Positions 25,278 to 32,879 of a stretch of DNA of 64,000 bases are shown here, piece by piece. Source of the DNA: Arcticimaribacter sp002477625 (GTDB lineage Bacteria > Bacteroidota > Bacteroidia > Flavobacteriales > Flavobacteriaceae); the NCBI GenBank assembly GCA_943846665.1, contig OX044358.1, forward strand, positions 682,001 through 746,000, in the 5' to 3' direction. Position 1 is the first letter of the stretch; every line of letters begins with the position of its first letter. The notes beneath the pieces are model-generated. The model saw only the letters and a list, made by a program, of their open reading frames with translations. It did no database searches and was not told the origin of the DNA. The position numbers were made by a program, and so were the translations under genes.

Positions 25278-26285
25278 TTATTTGGTTCTCATTTGATCCA
25301 TTATTTTTGATTGGAATAATTTATCACTCTCAATTACATCAAAGAACGAAGCAATGTAATCTACAACTTCTTGGTGCTCTTTTGGATTGTCAAATTGTGG
25401 TTTAAAACCATCTATAATAGCAAAGAAAGCTTCTTTATTATTCAAGAATTGTGCACGAACATCATTCATTAAAGCTTCATCTCTTTTAAAACCTCTATAG
25501 GCTCTCTCTTGAATGTCTTTAAGACCGAGTGCTTCGTTTGCAACCGCATAGCTAGGGTCAACTAAACCAGACATGTCAAAATCATAGGGCAATGGAATGA
25601 TTTGCTTGTTAGCATAAAGCAATTTCCCGTTGTGCTGGTAAGCCACAGAGAAATCCGTATTACCAATCATGTATTGGAAAAAGATATTTTGAACAGAAGC
25701 TTCTGCATTCATTGACAAGGGGTGGATGAAACGTTCAAAAACCTTACCACCAAAGCGCTTGGCCACATTTTTATCGTCTTCGATGAAGAAGCCGTTAAGA
25801 TCGTGTTTTACGGTTTTCTTTCTCTTTATTTCATCAAAATCAATGGTAACTTGTCTCGTCTTAAAGTGATAAGGTGAAATAAGCTCAAACAACTTATAAC
25901 CAATTAATTCTTTAAGAATATTATCATTTTTATTTTTCTCTTGAAGACATGGAATAACTAATTTTAATTTTTTATTTCCTTTAAAAATAGTCTCTTTAGC
26001 AGCCGATTTCTTAATCTTCATTTTGATCGGAGGGAAATAACAGGTTGATCTTCTGAAGTTACCACGAGCACGCACACCTACATTAATGTCATTCCAAGCA
26101 CCGTCTAGGGTTTGGTATTTCATTGTGGTATCGAAAAAAATCGTGTCGTTATCATTCTTCTTGAGATCACGATTTGAAAAACTGATCTGTATAGGAATGA
26201 TGTCTTGAGTTTGGAAAAGAACCTTGGGCTCTTCTTGTGCAAAAACAAGGGTAGTTGCACACAACATAATTAATAATGTCTTCAT
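25278..26285 (-). CDS. Secreted protein, distantly CotH-like, function unknown
   Basis: The protein has about 335 residues with a signal peptide (MKTLLIMLCATTLVFAQ). Within it, VGVRARGNFRR near residue 75 followed by PPIKMKIKK resembles the RGRGN...Y.IKF segment of CotH-type proteins. FFQYMIGNTDFSVAYQHN with PLPYDFDMSG around 205-240 resembles their IGNxD...WDfD region, which in CotH kinases supplies metal and catalytic Asp residues. The match is weak and made by eye; the protein may simply be an uncharacterised Bacteroidetes family. An in-frame ATG nine bases upstream (26294) is possible. It is transcribed alone, with a TATATTTG element upstream. Confidence 0.6.
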   Translation of the reverse strand: MKTLLIMLCATTLVFAQEEPKVLFQTQDIIPIQISFSNRDLKKNDNDTIFFDTTMKYQTLDGAWNDINVGVRARGNFRRSTCYFPPIKMKIKKSAAKETIFKGNKKLKLVIPCLQEKNKNDNILKELIGYKLFELISPYHFKTRQVTIDFDEIKRKKTVKHDLNGFFIEDDKNVAKRFGGKVFERFIHPLSMNAEASVQNIFFQYMIGNTDFSVAYQHNGKLLYANKQIIPLPYDFDMSGLVDPSYAVANEALGLKDIQERAYRGFKRDEALMNDVRAQFLNNKEAFFAIIDGFKPQFDNPKEHQEVVDYIASFFDVIESDKLFQSKIMDQMRTK

Positions 26286-26320
26286 TGGTTGCATAGAATA
26301 TATATAGTTAATAAATTTAT

Positions 26321-26328
26321 CAAATATA
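26321..26328 (-). promoter_or_regulatory. -7 element of the CotH-like gene
   Basis: TATATTTG on the minus strand, an exact TAnnTTTG, lies 36 bases before the chosen start. No TTTG is seen at -33. Confidence 0.4.
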
Positions 26329-26347
26329 ACCTTTTAGAAATAAAAAC

Positions 26348-27085
26348 ATGAATCGGTACTTTTCTATCATCAATAAGCGGACATTATACACGCTAATCAT
26401 ATCACTAGCAGTACCTTACTTCTCATACAAACTAGGAGTTGTATATAATATTGACCTAACCTTGATTAGTATCGCAATTATTTTCCCTTTAGTTTTTGCT
26501 ATTAGAGGTGCATTCAAAAGAAGAGAAAAAGCATTAGAGCATTTAAGTAGATTTCGAGGATCAATTTTAACCCTTCAACATTGTTTTGCAACCAACTCTA
26601 AACTAGAAGATGACAAAAAAAGTGAAATCCAAAACACGCTAACAACCATAAGCGATAACCTACTGAATCATCTAAAAAAAAGCAATGTAACAATACAAGA
26701 AGTTGATGCTTCTATAAATAAAATCGAACAATTTGTTCATGATAATGATGAGGCTATTTCCGGTGGTTTTCGCTTGAAAATTTTTGGATTCATGCGTTCA
26801 CTTCACGAAGGAGTTGAAAACTTAGAGGCAATTCACATTCACAGAACACCAATTAGTTTGAAAGCGTATTGTAAAGTTTTTATCTATATATTTCCCTTGA
26901 TATACACCCCAACGATTATCAATAAAATTGGTTTTGAGAACCCAGAATGGATTACATATTTTGTTGTCATCGTAAGTGAATTTATATTAATTTCATTGTA
27001 TAATATCCAAGATCAGATGGAATATCCTTTTGACAATGATGGATTGGATGATATTAAATTAGATAGTTTTAAACTCGATCGCTAA
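26348..27085 (+). CDS. Membrane protein with bestrophin-like C-terminus
   Basis: The 245-residue protein has two hydrophobic segments at the N-terminus (about residues 13-55), a charged, partly coiled cytoplasmic middle (60-170) and two more hydrophobic segments at about 175-195 and 205-225. It ends IQDQMEYPFDNDGLDDIKLD, reminiscent of the conserved ENPFG.D.DDI.L motif that follows the last helix in bestrophin-type anion channels. The overall match is partial and length is shorter than bestrophins (about 300), so channel function is a guess. It is a single gene; its 3' end is followed by a strong terminator. Confidence 0.55.
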   Translation: MNRYFSIINKRTLYTLIISLAVPYFSYKLGVVYNIDLTLISIAIIFPLVFAIRGAFKRREKALEHLSRFRGSILTLQHCFATNSKLEDDKKSEIQNTLTTISDNLLNHLKKSNVTIQEVDASINKIEQFVHDNDEAISGGFRLKIFGFMRSLHEGVENLEAIHIHRTPISLKAYCKVFIYIFPLIYTPTIINKIGFENPEWITYFVVIVSEFILISLYNIQDQMEYPFDNDGLDDIKLDSFKLDR

Positions 27086-27140
27086 GGATGGATCGATAGC
27101 ATACTGAAATACCCGAAATGGGTCTTCAATTAATCGCATA

Positions 27141-27174
27141 AAAAAAGCCTTCTGAGTTTCAGAAGGCTTTTTTT
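27141..27174 (+). terminator. Intrinsic terminator after the bestrophin-like gene
   Basis: AGCCTTCTGA and its complement around a GTTT loop, with an A-run on one side and T-run on the other. It can serve the + gene and also lies just past the 3' end of the tRNA-Leu gene on the minus strand. Confidence 0.85.
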
Positions 27175-27175
27175 G

Positions 27176-27257
27176 TGCGGGTGAAGGGACTCGAACCCCC
27201 AAGCCGTAAAGCACTAGATCCTAAGTCTAGCGTGTCTACCAATTTCACCACACCCGC
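27176..27257 (-). tRNA. tRNA-Leu (anticodon UAG)
   Basis: On the minus strand a 7-bp acceptor stem (GCGGGTG/CACCCGC) encloses a D arm with GGTAGAC, an anticodon arm CTAGA-CTTAGGA-TCTAG giving anticodon TAG, a short variable arm and the T arm GGGGGTTCGAGTCCC. At 82 nt it has the extended variable region of class II tRNAs, consistent with leucine. The discriminator is A and no CCA is encoded. Confidence 0.95.
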
Positions 27258-27275
27258 AGTAAAATTTTACTGGGG

Positions 27276-27283
27276 CAAATATA
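27276..27283 (-). promoter_or_regulatory. -7 element of the tRNA-Leu gene
   Basis: TATATTTG on the minus strand, 18 bases before the mature 5' end, is an exact consensus match. No clear TTTG -33 box is present. Confidence 0.5.
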
Positions 27284-27366
27284 ATCAAGTTTTCATGAAA
27301 ATAGTTTTTTAGTGAGAAAAAAACTCAATCTTTGTGAGAAATAAACAAACCAAAAGAGCAAGACAT

Positions 27367-28758
27367 ATGGCTACGATATTACCCGCTGACAAACAACGTT
27401 TTATTGAGGAATTGATTGATCTTCTTAAAATACCAACAATCAGTGCTGACTCAAAATACAATGATGACATCAAAAAAGGGGCATCTTGGGTTCAAAACGC
27501 ATTGTCTAAGGCTGGTTGTACTGAAACTGAAATATTCCCAACCCAAGGCCACCCTATTGTTTATGGGGAACGCCTTATAGATCCAAATTTACCAACTGTT
27601 TTGGTTTATGGACATTATGATGTTCAACCACCAGACCCTGTTGAACTTTGGGATAGCCCACCATTCGAGCCCGTGATCAAGAAAACAGACCTGCATCAAG
27701 AGGGTGCCCTATTTGCCCGAGGAGCTTGCGACGATAAAGGGCAAATGTATATGCACATCAAAGCATTAGAAATGATGGTTACTCATGAGGAACTTCCCTG
27801 CAACGTGAAATTTATGATCGAAGGAGAAGAAGAAGTTGGAAGTGATAATTTGGAGCTTTTTATTCAAGAGCATAAAGAAAAACTTTCCAACGACGTAATC
27901 CTCATTTCAGACACAGGAATGATCAGCAATACACAACCCTCAATTACAACTGGACTTCGTGGGTTGAGCTATATGGAAGTTGTGGTGACGGGTCCAAATC
28001 GAGACTTACACTCCGGCTTATACGGAGGTGCAGTTGCCAATCCAATCAATATTTTAACCCAAATGATAGCCCAATTGCATGACGAGAATAATCGCATTAC
28101 CATCCCCGGGTTTTATGATGGAGTTGAAGATATTAGTAAAGAAGAGCGAGCAGAAATGGCTAAAGCTCCTTTCGATTTAGAGGATTATAAAAATGAAATC
28201 AAAATTCCTGCAGTCCATGGCGAAACAGGATACACCACTTTAGAACGAAACTCTATCCGACCAACACTGGATGTAAACGGAATTTGGGGAGGCTATACAG
28301 ACGAGGGTGCAAAAACGGTTATTGCCAGTAAAGCACATGCCAAAATATCGATGCGTTTAGTTCCTGGTCAAGACTGGGAGGTAATCAGTGATCTTTTTAC
28401 TGAACATTTTAAAAGCATTGCGCCAGAAAGTATATCCGTTGAAATAATCAAACATCACGGAGGACAGGCGTATGTTACTCCTACAGACAACATAGGCTAC
28501 CAAGCAGCTCATAAAGCATACGCAGAAACATTTGGAACTGATCCACTTCCTCAAAAAGGAGGAGGCAGTATTCCTATCGTTCCCTTATTTGAAGATGTAT
28601 TAGGCAGTAAAAGTGTTCTGATGGGGTTTGGCCTAGACAGCGATGCAATCCACTCTCCAAACGAGCATTTTGGCTTATTCAATTTTTTTAAAGGAATCGA
28701 AACCATTCCTTTATTCTACAAAAATTACGTGGCCCTTGTTAATGAAAAGAAGAATTAA
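27367..28758 (+). CDS. M20-family dipeptidase/carboxypeptidase
   Basis: This is a zinc peptidase of the M20 family, cytosolic, hydrolysing small peptides. The two-metal site is visible in order: VYGHYDVQPPDP (His, about residue 87), ARGACDDKGQMYMH (bridging Asp), EGEEEVGSDN (catalytic Glu pair), ISDTGM and a C-terminal IHSPNEHFGL His. The catalytic core is interrupted by a dimerisation/lid domain (about 205-365), as usual. I use the ATG at 27367 (463 residues), since the GTG at 27334 would add a basic stretch without family support. It converges on hemW with a 4-base overlap of stop codons. Confidence 0.92.
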   Translation: MATILPADKQRFIEELIDLLKIPTISADSKYNDDIKKGASWVQNALSKAGCTETEIFPTQGHPIVYGERLIDPNLPTVLVYGHYDVQPPDPVELWDSPPFEPVIKKTDLHQEGALFARGACDDKGQMYMHIKALEMMVTHEELPCNVKFMIEGEEEVGSDNLELFIQEHKEKLSNDVILISDTGMISNTQPSITTGLRGLSYMEVVVTGPNRDLHSGLYGGAVANPINILTQMIAQLHDENNRITIPGFYDGVEDISKEERAEMAKAPFDLEDYKNEIKIPAVHGETGYTTLERNSIRPTLDVNGIWGGYTDEGAKTVIASKAHAKISMRLVPGQDWEVISDLFTEHFKSIAPESISVEIIKHHGGQAYVTPTDNIGYQAAHKAYAETFGTDPLPQKGGGSIPIVPLFEDVLGSKSVLMGFGLDSDAIHSPNEHFGLFNFFKGIETIPLFYKNYVALVNEKKN

Positions 28759-29888
28759 GCATTTAATTTAAAAAGATCTGAAGCGAGACCATCGACTAAC
28801 ATCATGGCATTTCTAGAAACCTTAAGTAAGTTGCCATCCCAATACAACAGCTGAGATGCAATTTGCGATTGAACTCCTTTGATCAATAGTGCTTTATAGT
28901 CGGAACCAAAGTTGTTTTCAATATAATCAAGAGAAATCCCGTTTTGCATTCGCAATCCGATCATGATGTACTCGTTGTAACGGTCTGCTACACTCAACTT
29001 TTCACGTTCAATGAATGGCTTATGTGCCGAAATTCCTTTGAGGTATTGAGCGTTATTGGATATGTTCCAGCTCCGTGTCTCACCGTTAAAACTATGAGCT
29101 GAAGGACCTATTCCTAAATATGGTTTTTCGCTCCAATAGGCCGTATTATTGACCGATCTAAATCCAGGTTTTCCAAAACTAGAAAGTTCATAATGATCAT
29201 ATCCTTCAGCCAGCAAACGATCAACCAAAAAATTAAATTGTGTCAAAACTTCTTCATCTCCAAGAACTTCAATCTGCTTGTTATCAATTTGGTGGTTCAA
29301 TACAGTTTTGGGTTCAACTGTTAAAAGATAACTGGAAATGTGAGCGGGATTAAATTGTAATGCATGCTCAACATTTTTCTGCCAGGATTCTGGGGTGCTG
29401 TTTGGTAATCCAAAGATCAAATCCAAAGAAAAATTATCATATAGTCCTTGAATTCGATCCAACACATCAAAAGCTTCTTGGGCATTGTGGGCACGGTTCA
29501 TGAGTTTCAATTCTTCTTCATGAAAAGATTGAATTCCGATACTGAGCCGGTTTACACCTACTGCTTTAAGTTCCTCTAAATAGTTGGGACGATCATCATC
29601 AGGGTTCATTTCTAAGGTAATCTCAGCATCAGCTGCAACATTAAAGTTACGCTTAGCTTCATTGATTAATCCCATAACCTCAGCGGGGGTTAACAAGGAA
29701 GGGGTTCCTCCTCCAAAATAGATACTTTTTATTTCTTCATTGTTGGGTAGTTCCGCTTTTCTCAGTTTTAACTCAGTCAGCATCGCATACAATATGGGGT
29801 TCTTGTGCTTAAGTGAAGTTGAAAAATGAAAATTACAATAATGACAGGCTTGCTTACAAAAAGGTACATGGAAATAAATCGCTGCCAT
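28755..29888 (-). CDS. hemW: Radical SAM heme chaperone HemW
   Basis: The 377-residue radical SAM protein is of the HemW type, formerly called oxygen-independent coproporphyrinogen oxidase-like. The cluster motif is in HVPFCKQACHYCNF (CxxxCxxC, about residues 11-18), followed by YFGGGTPSLL, EITLEMNPDD, RLSIGIQSF and SLDLIFGLPNSTPESW. True HemN enzymes have a longer N-terminus with an extra Cys (CxxxCxxCxC); here Phe follows, which supports HemW, a heme-transfer protein. It is the last gene of the lipoprotein-ruvC-hemW operon, 15 bases after ruvC. Confidence 0.9.
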   Translation of the reverse strand: MAAIYFHVPFCKQACHYCNFHFSTSLKHKNPILYAMLTELKLRKAELPNNEEIKSIYFGGGTPSLLTPAEVMGLINEAKRNFNVAADAEITLEMNPDDDRPNYLEELKAVGVNRLSIGIQSFHEEELKLMNRAHNAQEAFDVLDRIQGLYDNFSLDLIFGLPNSTPESWQKNVEHALQFNPAHISSYLLTVEPKTVLNHQIDNKQIEVLGDEEVLTQFNFLVDRLLAEGYDHYELSSFGKPGFRSVNNTAYWSEKPYLGIGPSAHSFNGETRSWNISNNAQYLKGISAHKPFIEREKLSVADRYNEYIMIGLRMQNGISLDYIENNFGSDYKALLIKGVQSQIASQLLYWDGNLLKVSRNAMMLVDGLASDLFKLNA

Positions 29889-29903
29889 AAAAAGAGAGCT
29901 GTA

Positions 29904-30455
29904 TTAGCTTTTAATTTTTCCAGGATTTTGAGAAACAAAAGCATTCCAGCCTGTGTATTGCTTCTCTACTTGACTTTTTCCACCATTAAAAAAGTGGCAT
30001 ACTGCAGCAGCCAAGCCGTCTGTTGAATCTAAGTTTTTAGGCATGGTTTTAAAACCAAGTAAACTTTGTAGCATCTTCGCTACTTGCTCTTTACTCGCAT
30101 TACCATTTCCAGTAATTGCCATCTTAATTTTCTTTGGAGAATATTCTGTCACCGGTATTTCGCGTGATAAACCAGCTGCCATTGCAACTCCTTGTGCTCT
30201 TCCAAGTTTGAGCATGGACTGAACGTTTTTACCGAAAAAGGGGGCTTCTAACGCTATTTCATCAGGATGATAAGTGTCTATCAACTCAAGGGTTCGGTTA
30301 AAAATATGCTTGAGCTTAAGGTAATGGTCGTCGTATTTAGACAAGATCAATTCGTTGAGCTGCATGAATTGCATTTCTCCTTTCACTATTTTGATGAGTC
30401 CAAAACCCATTATAGTTGTTCCAGGATCAATCCCAAGAATTATTTTCTCATGCAT
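29904..30455 (-). CDS. ruvC: Crossover junction endodeoxyribonuclease RuvC
   Basis: RuvC resolves Holliday junctions together with RuvAB. The 183-residue protein starts ILGIDPGTTIMGFGLI with the first catalytic Asp, then IALEAPFFGKNVQSMLKLGRAQGVAM (cited only by its ends IALEAP and GRAQGVAM) with the catalytic Glu and the DNA-binding loop, YSPKKIKMAITGNGNASKEQ, and the last Asp pair region DSTDGLAAAVCHF. Length is normal. Its ATG overlaps the stop of the upstream lipoprotein gene (TAATG), indicating coupled translation. ruvA and ruvB are not in the window. Confidence 0.95.
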   Translation of the reverse strand: MHEKIILGIDPGTTIMGFGLIKIVKGEMQFMQLNELILSKYDDHYLKLKHIFNRTLELIDTYHPDEIALEAPFFGKNVQSMLKLGRAQGVAMAAGLSREIPVTEYSPKKIKMAITGNGNASKEQVAKMLQSLLGFKTMPKNLDSTDGLAAAVCHFFNGGKSQVEKQYTGWNAFVSQNPGKIKS

Positions 30456-30943
30456 TACTCTTGAGGTGAAGCAATTATTCTTACGGGGAGTGTCAGTTGG
30501 GTTTTTACCTTTACACCTACATTTGTTTTTACAGCAGGAAGTGCTTGTGGTAAAGCTGAAACAGCTTCGTCTAAAATATCTGAAAGCGATTCGATCTGAA
30601 ACAGTACATCTGCATCGTCTTCAAATTCTCCTAAAGAAAAATACCCTTCGGTATCCAGTTCAAGAGTAAGAATAACTTCTTCATTTAATATCGTATCGGA
30701 AGTGAAATTATACTCAGCCAGGATGCTCGTTAATCTTTCAGTAATCATATTCTTAAAACATTCGGCATTTGCGTCACCTTCAAGTCCGTCGCATTCCGAA
30801 AAAGAGGGGGCTTGATCGTTTTCACTCCAGAGGGATTGTTCTTTAACTTGTTTTGGTGAAATGGTTGATGTATTGAAATATTCACATCCTTGGAAAAGGA
30901 TAAACATTAATGAGATAGAGGCGATTTTAACTAAAGAATTCAT
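30455..30943 (-). CDS. Lipoprotein with divergent TonB-C-like domain
   Basis: The 162-residue protein has a lipoprotein signal with lipobox FQGC (Cys at about residue 20), so it is predicted to be lipid-anchored. The C-terminal half resembles the TonB C-terminal fold used by many Bacteroidetes envelope proteins: a strand VILTLELDTEGYFSLGEF, a helix EAVSALPQALPAV and a closing strand VGVKVKTQLTLPVRI (compare the usual LP.W.PG...G.PV...F..PI). It could bind a partner in the periplasm. It is the first gene of the ruvC-hemW operon, an odd partner for DNA repair, probably reflecting shared promoter use. Function unknown. Confidence 0.65.
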   Translation of the reverse strand: MNSLVKIASISLMFILFQGCEYFNTSTISPKQVKEQSLWSENDQAPSFSECDGLEGDANAECFKNMITERLTSILAEYNFTSDTILNEEVILTLELDTEGYFSLGEFEDDADVLFQIESLSDILDEAVSALPQALPAVKTNVGVKVKTQLTLPVRIIASPQE

Positions 30944-31069
30944 TTGAAATAATTTAAAAATTCAACATTTTAAGTCAATAGATTTGTAAGGAATACTAAA
31001 AATACTACTTTTTGTCTTACATTTCTACCCATTTAATTAAAACGTTTTATAAACAAACATCGTATCCTC

Positions 31070-31558
31070 ATGGACATCTTATTTCTAGTTTGCGCTATAG
31101 TGTTGATTTTCCTAGGTATAGCAGGTAGTTTTTTACCTGTACTCCCGGGGCCTCTAACCAGTTGGGCTGGACTTTTTCTAATCCATTTTCACAGTAAAGT
31201 GGAGCAAAACCCTTCTTTTCTATGGATTACTTTTGGTATTGCTCTGGCTGTTTTTTTACTGGATTATATAATTCCAGCATTGGGGACTAAAAAATTTGGT
31301 GGCACCAAGAGTGGAGTATATGGAGCGTCCATAGGCCTCATCATTGGACTGTTGTTCCTTGGTCCTTTAGGTGTTCTGGCTGGACCATTCTTTGGAGCTT
31401 ATGTGGGAGAGCTCTTGCACGACAATAATCAGAAAAAAGCATTAAAATCTGCTATTGGATCATTGATTGGCTTCCTTGGAGGTGTCTTTATTAAGTTTTC
31501 AGTAGCGATGATATATCTTTATTTCTTCTGCGCAATCGTTTGGAAACACTTGCTTTAA
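31070..31558 (+). CDS. DUF456 membrane protein
   Basis: The 162-residue inner-membrane protein matches DUF456: an opening helix with AGSFLPVLPGPLTSWAGLF, a second helix (LWITFGIALAVFLLDYIIPALGTKKFGGTK) cited by its ends LWITFG and FGGTK, a glycine-rich pair GLIIGLLFLGPLGVLAGPF and a last helix near 140-160. These proteins have Gly-zipper-like helices and no established function. It has its own transcription unit divergent from the lipoprotein-ruvC operon. Confidence 0.8.
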   Translation: MDILFLVCAIVLIFLGIAGSFLPVLPGPLTSWAGLFLIHFHSKVEQNPSFLWITFGIALAVFLLDYIIPALGTKKFGGTKSGVYGASIGLIIGLLFLGPLGVLAGPFFGAYVGELLHDNNQKKALKSAIGSLIGFLGGVFIKFSVAMIYLYFFCAIVWKHLL

Positions 31559-31719
31559 AAAAATGAAGCACTCTCTTTTATTAACCTTCAATCAAGCCAC
31601 AACACTATATTTATTTATGAAATTGTAATGGGTTAGGACAAGCAACTAAAGGCGTACCAATAGCAGTCGTTTGTTTTTACAAAAAAGAGAGTTTACTTCA
31701 TTCTATTTTTTTAGACAAT

Positions 31720-31920
31720 CTACAGATAATTGAAATTCGCTAGATCCAACGACAGCAGTTGTCGGATGGACACATCACTCAAACCGAGTGCATATGACCT
31801 TAGGACTGCATATTCAGAATCGTTTATTTTTGTAGAATTTTTAACAGACACAGATCTCATATAGATATAGTTAGTATACTTTTCTATGTCAAAAATGATT
31901 GATTTACTAGAGAACTGCAC
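31720..31920 (-). CDS. Short ORF with LuxR-like HTH segment, possibly a remnant
   Basis: This 66-residue ORF starts at GTG and has no ATG start. Its middle, INDSEYAVLRSYALGLSDVS, followed by IRQLLSLD, resembles the first two helices of a LuxR/GerE helix-turn-helix (LT..E..VL...A.G.S..EIA..L). The frame stops ten residues later, before the recognition helix would be complete, so it may be a truncated regulator gene or a small flavobacterial protein of unknown role. It lies alone in the 499-base gap 31559-32057, which otherwise holds only the promoter of the next gene. Confidence 0.3.
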   Translation of the reverse strand: MQFSSKSIIFDIEKYTNYIYMRSVSVKNSTKINDSEYAVLRSYALGLSDVSIRQLLSLDLANFNYL

Positions 31921-32060
31921 GCTCCATGTAACCTATGTTAGGCCTGAGTGTGTTTTTTGGTTGGTTTAGGTAATAGATGGTAAAATCAGAGGCTTCTAAA
32001 GAAGTGCTTTTTTTTAAGCTGTAACCAATTTAATTCCGTGTCATTAATAAAAAAATATTG

Positions 32061-32068
32061 TATTTTTG
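32061..32068 (+). promoter_or_regulatory. -7 element upstream of the small cysteine-containing membrane protein
   Basis: TATTTTTG is an exact TAnnTTTG. It overlaps an upstream in-frame ATG at 32058 and so argues that translation begins at the second ATG (32076). Confidence 0.45.
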
Positions 32069-32075
32069 TAGTACT

Positions 32076-32285
32076 ATGATTCAACTATTCCTAATTACAT
32101 TTGTTTTGCTAGCACTAGCCTTTGCTGGGATTGCAATTAAAATCTTGGTTAAGAAAAACGGTAAGTTTGCTGGAACTTGTGCGAGCCAGAGTCCTTTTCT
32201 AAACAAGGACAGTGAACCTTGTGGTTTCTGTGGGAAACTCCCCGACGAACAGGAGTGTAAAAACCCTGAACTTGCAAAACAATAA
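32076..32285 (+). CDS. Small membrane protein with CxxC motif, 69 aa
   Basis: A single N-terminal membrane helix (MIQLFLITFVLLALAFAGIA) precedes a short tail that holds four cysteines: FAGTCASQSP, then EPCGFCGKLPDEQEC with a CxxC pair. This is the layout of small Bacteroidetes membrane proteins that may bind a metal or cluster; function is unknown. I use the ATG at 32076, since the earlier ATG at 32058 overlaps the -7 element. It precedes the sigma-factor gene by 30 bases and may share its transcript. Confidence 0.65.
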   Translation: MIQLFLITFVLLALAFAGIAIKILVKKNGKFAGTCASQSPFLNKDSEPCGFCGKLPDEQECKNPELAKQ

Positions 32286-32315
32286 ATCTTCTTTGATTTT
32301 TCATACCTTCGATAG

Positions 32316-32879
32316 ATGAAAGCTAAAGATGTTCTTGATGCAATTCACTTAGCGAAAACCAATAATCAAAAAGCATTTGGATATCTTTTTGAAACTTTTT
32401 GGGATTATCTATACCAATACCTTTTAAAAAAAACCGGAAATGAAGATCAAGCCGAAGACATCGCTGTTAGAACCTTCGCTAAAGCTTTTGATCGTATTGA
32501 AACCTTCAATCCTAAATACACTTTCGAAACTTGGTTGATCACCATTTCCAATAACATACAAATTGATCAACATCGTAAAGAAAAAACAAAAAACAAAATC
32601 GATGCTTCAGCCTATGATGAACGTGTTGTAACTCAGTTACAAGACCTAAGTCCATCTCCTGAAGATCGTCTAATCATCACCCAAAATCTTTCGGATCTAC
32701 TCTTAAAAATAAAAACATTAAAAACCGGATATAAGACCATAATTCGGTTGCGATATTTCGAGGAACTTTCCTATAAGGAAATCAGTGATCGATTGGAACT
32801 CCCTATAAACACTGTTAAAGTCACTTTACTTCGAGCAAAAAAAGTACTGGCTCAAAAAATAACCAATCATGAGGAATAA
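32316..32879 (+). CDS. ECF-type RNA polymerase sigma factor
   Basis: The 187-residue protein has the two conserved regions of an extracytoplasmic-function sigma factor. Region 2 (about 15-85) includes GYLFETFWDYLYQYLLKK, EDQAEDIAVRTFAKAFDRI and FETWLITISNNIQIDQHRK. Region 4 (about 130-185) has YFEELSYKEISDRLELPINT with a helix-turn-helix ending KVTLLRAKKVLAQ. No anti-sigma gene is evident: the downstream gene is a transporter whose start lies inside the sigma gene (11-base overlap). That coupling suggests the factor and the transporter are made together. Target promoters are unknown. Confidence 0.9.
   Translation: MKAKDVLDAIHLAKTNNQKAFGYLFETFWDYLYQYLLKKTGNEDQAEDIAVRTFAKAFDRIETFNPKYTFETWLITISNNIQIDQHRKEKTKNKIDASAYDERVVTQLQDLSPSPEDRLIITQNLSDLLLKIKTLKTGYKTIIRLRYFEELSYKEISDRLELPINTVKVTLLRAKKVLAQKITNHEE

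Noticed and set aside
28755..29888. Oxygen-independent coproporphyrinogen oxidase hemN
   Set aside because: The cluster motif lacks the additional Cys and the longer N-terminus of HemN; HemW fits.
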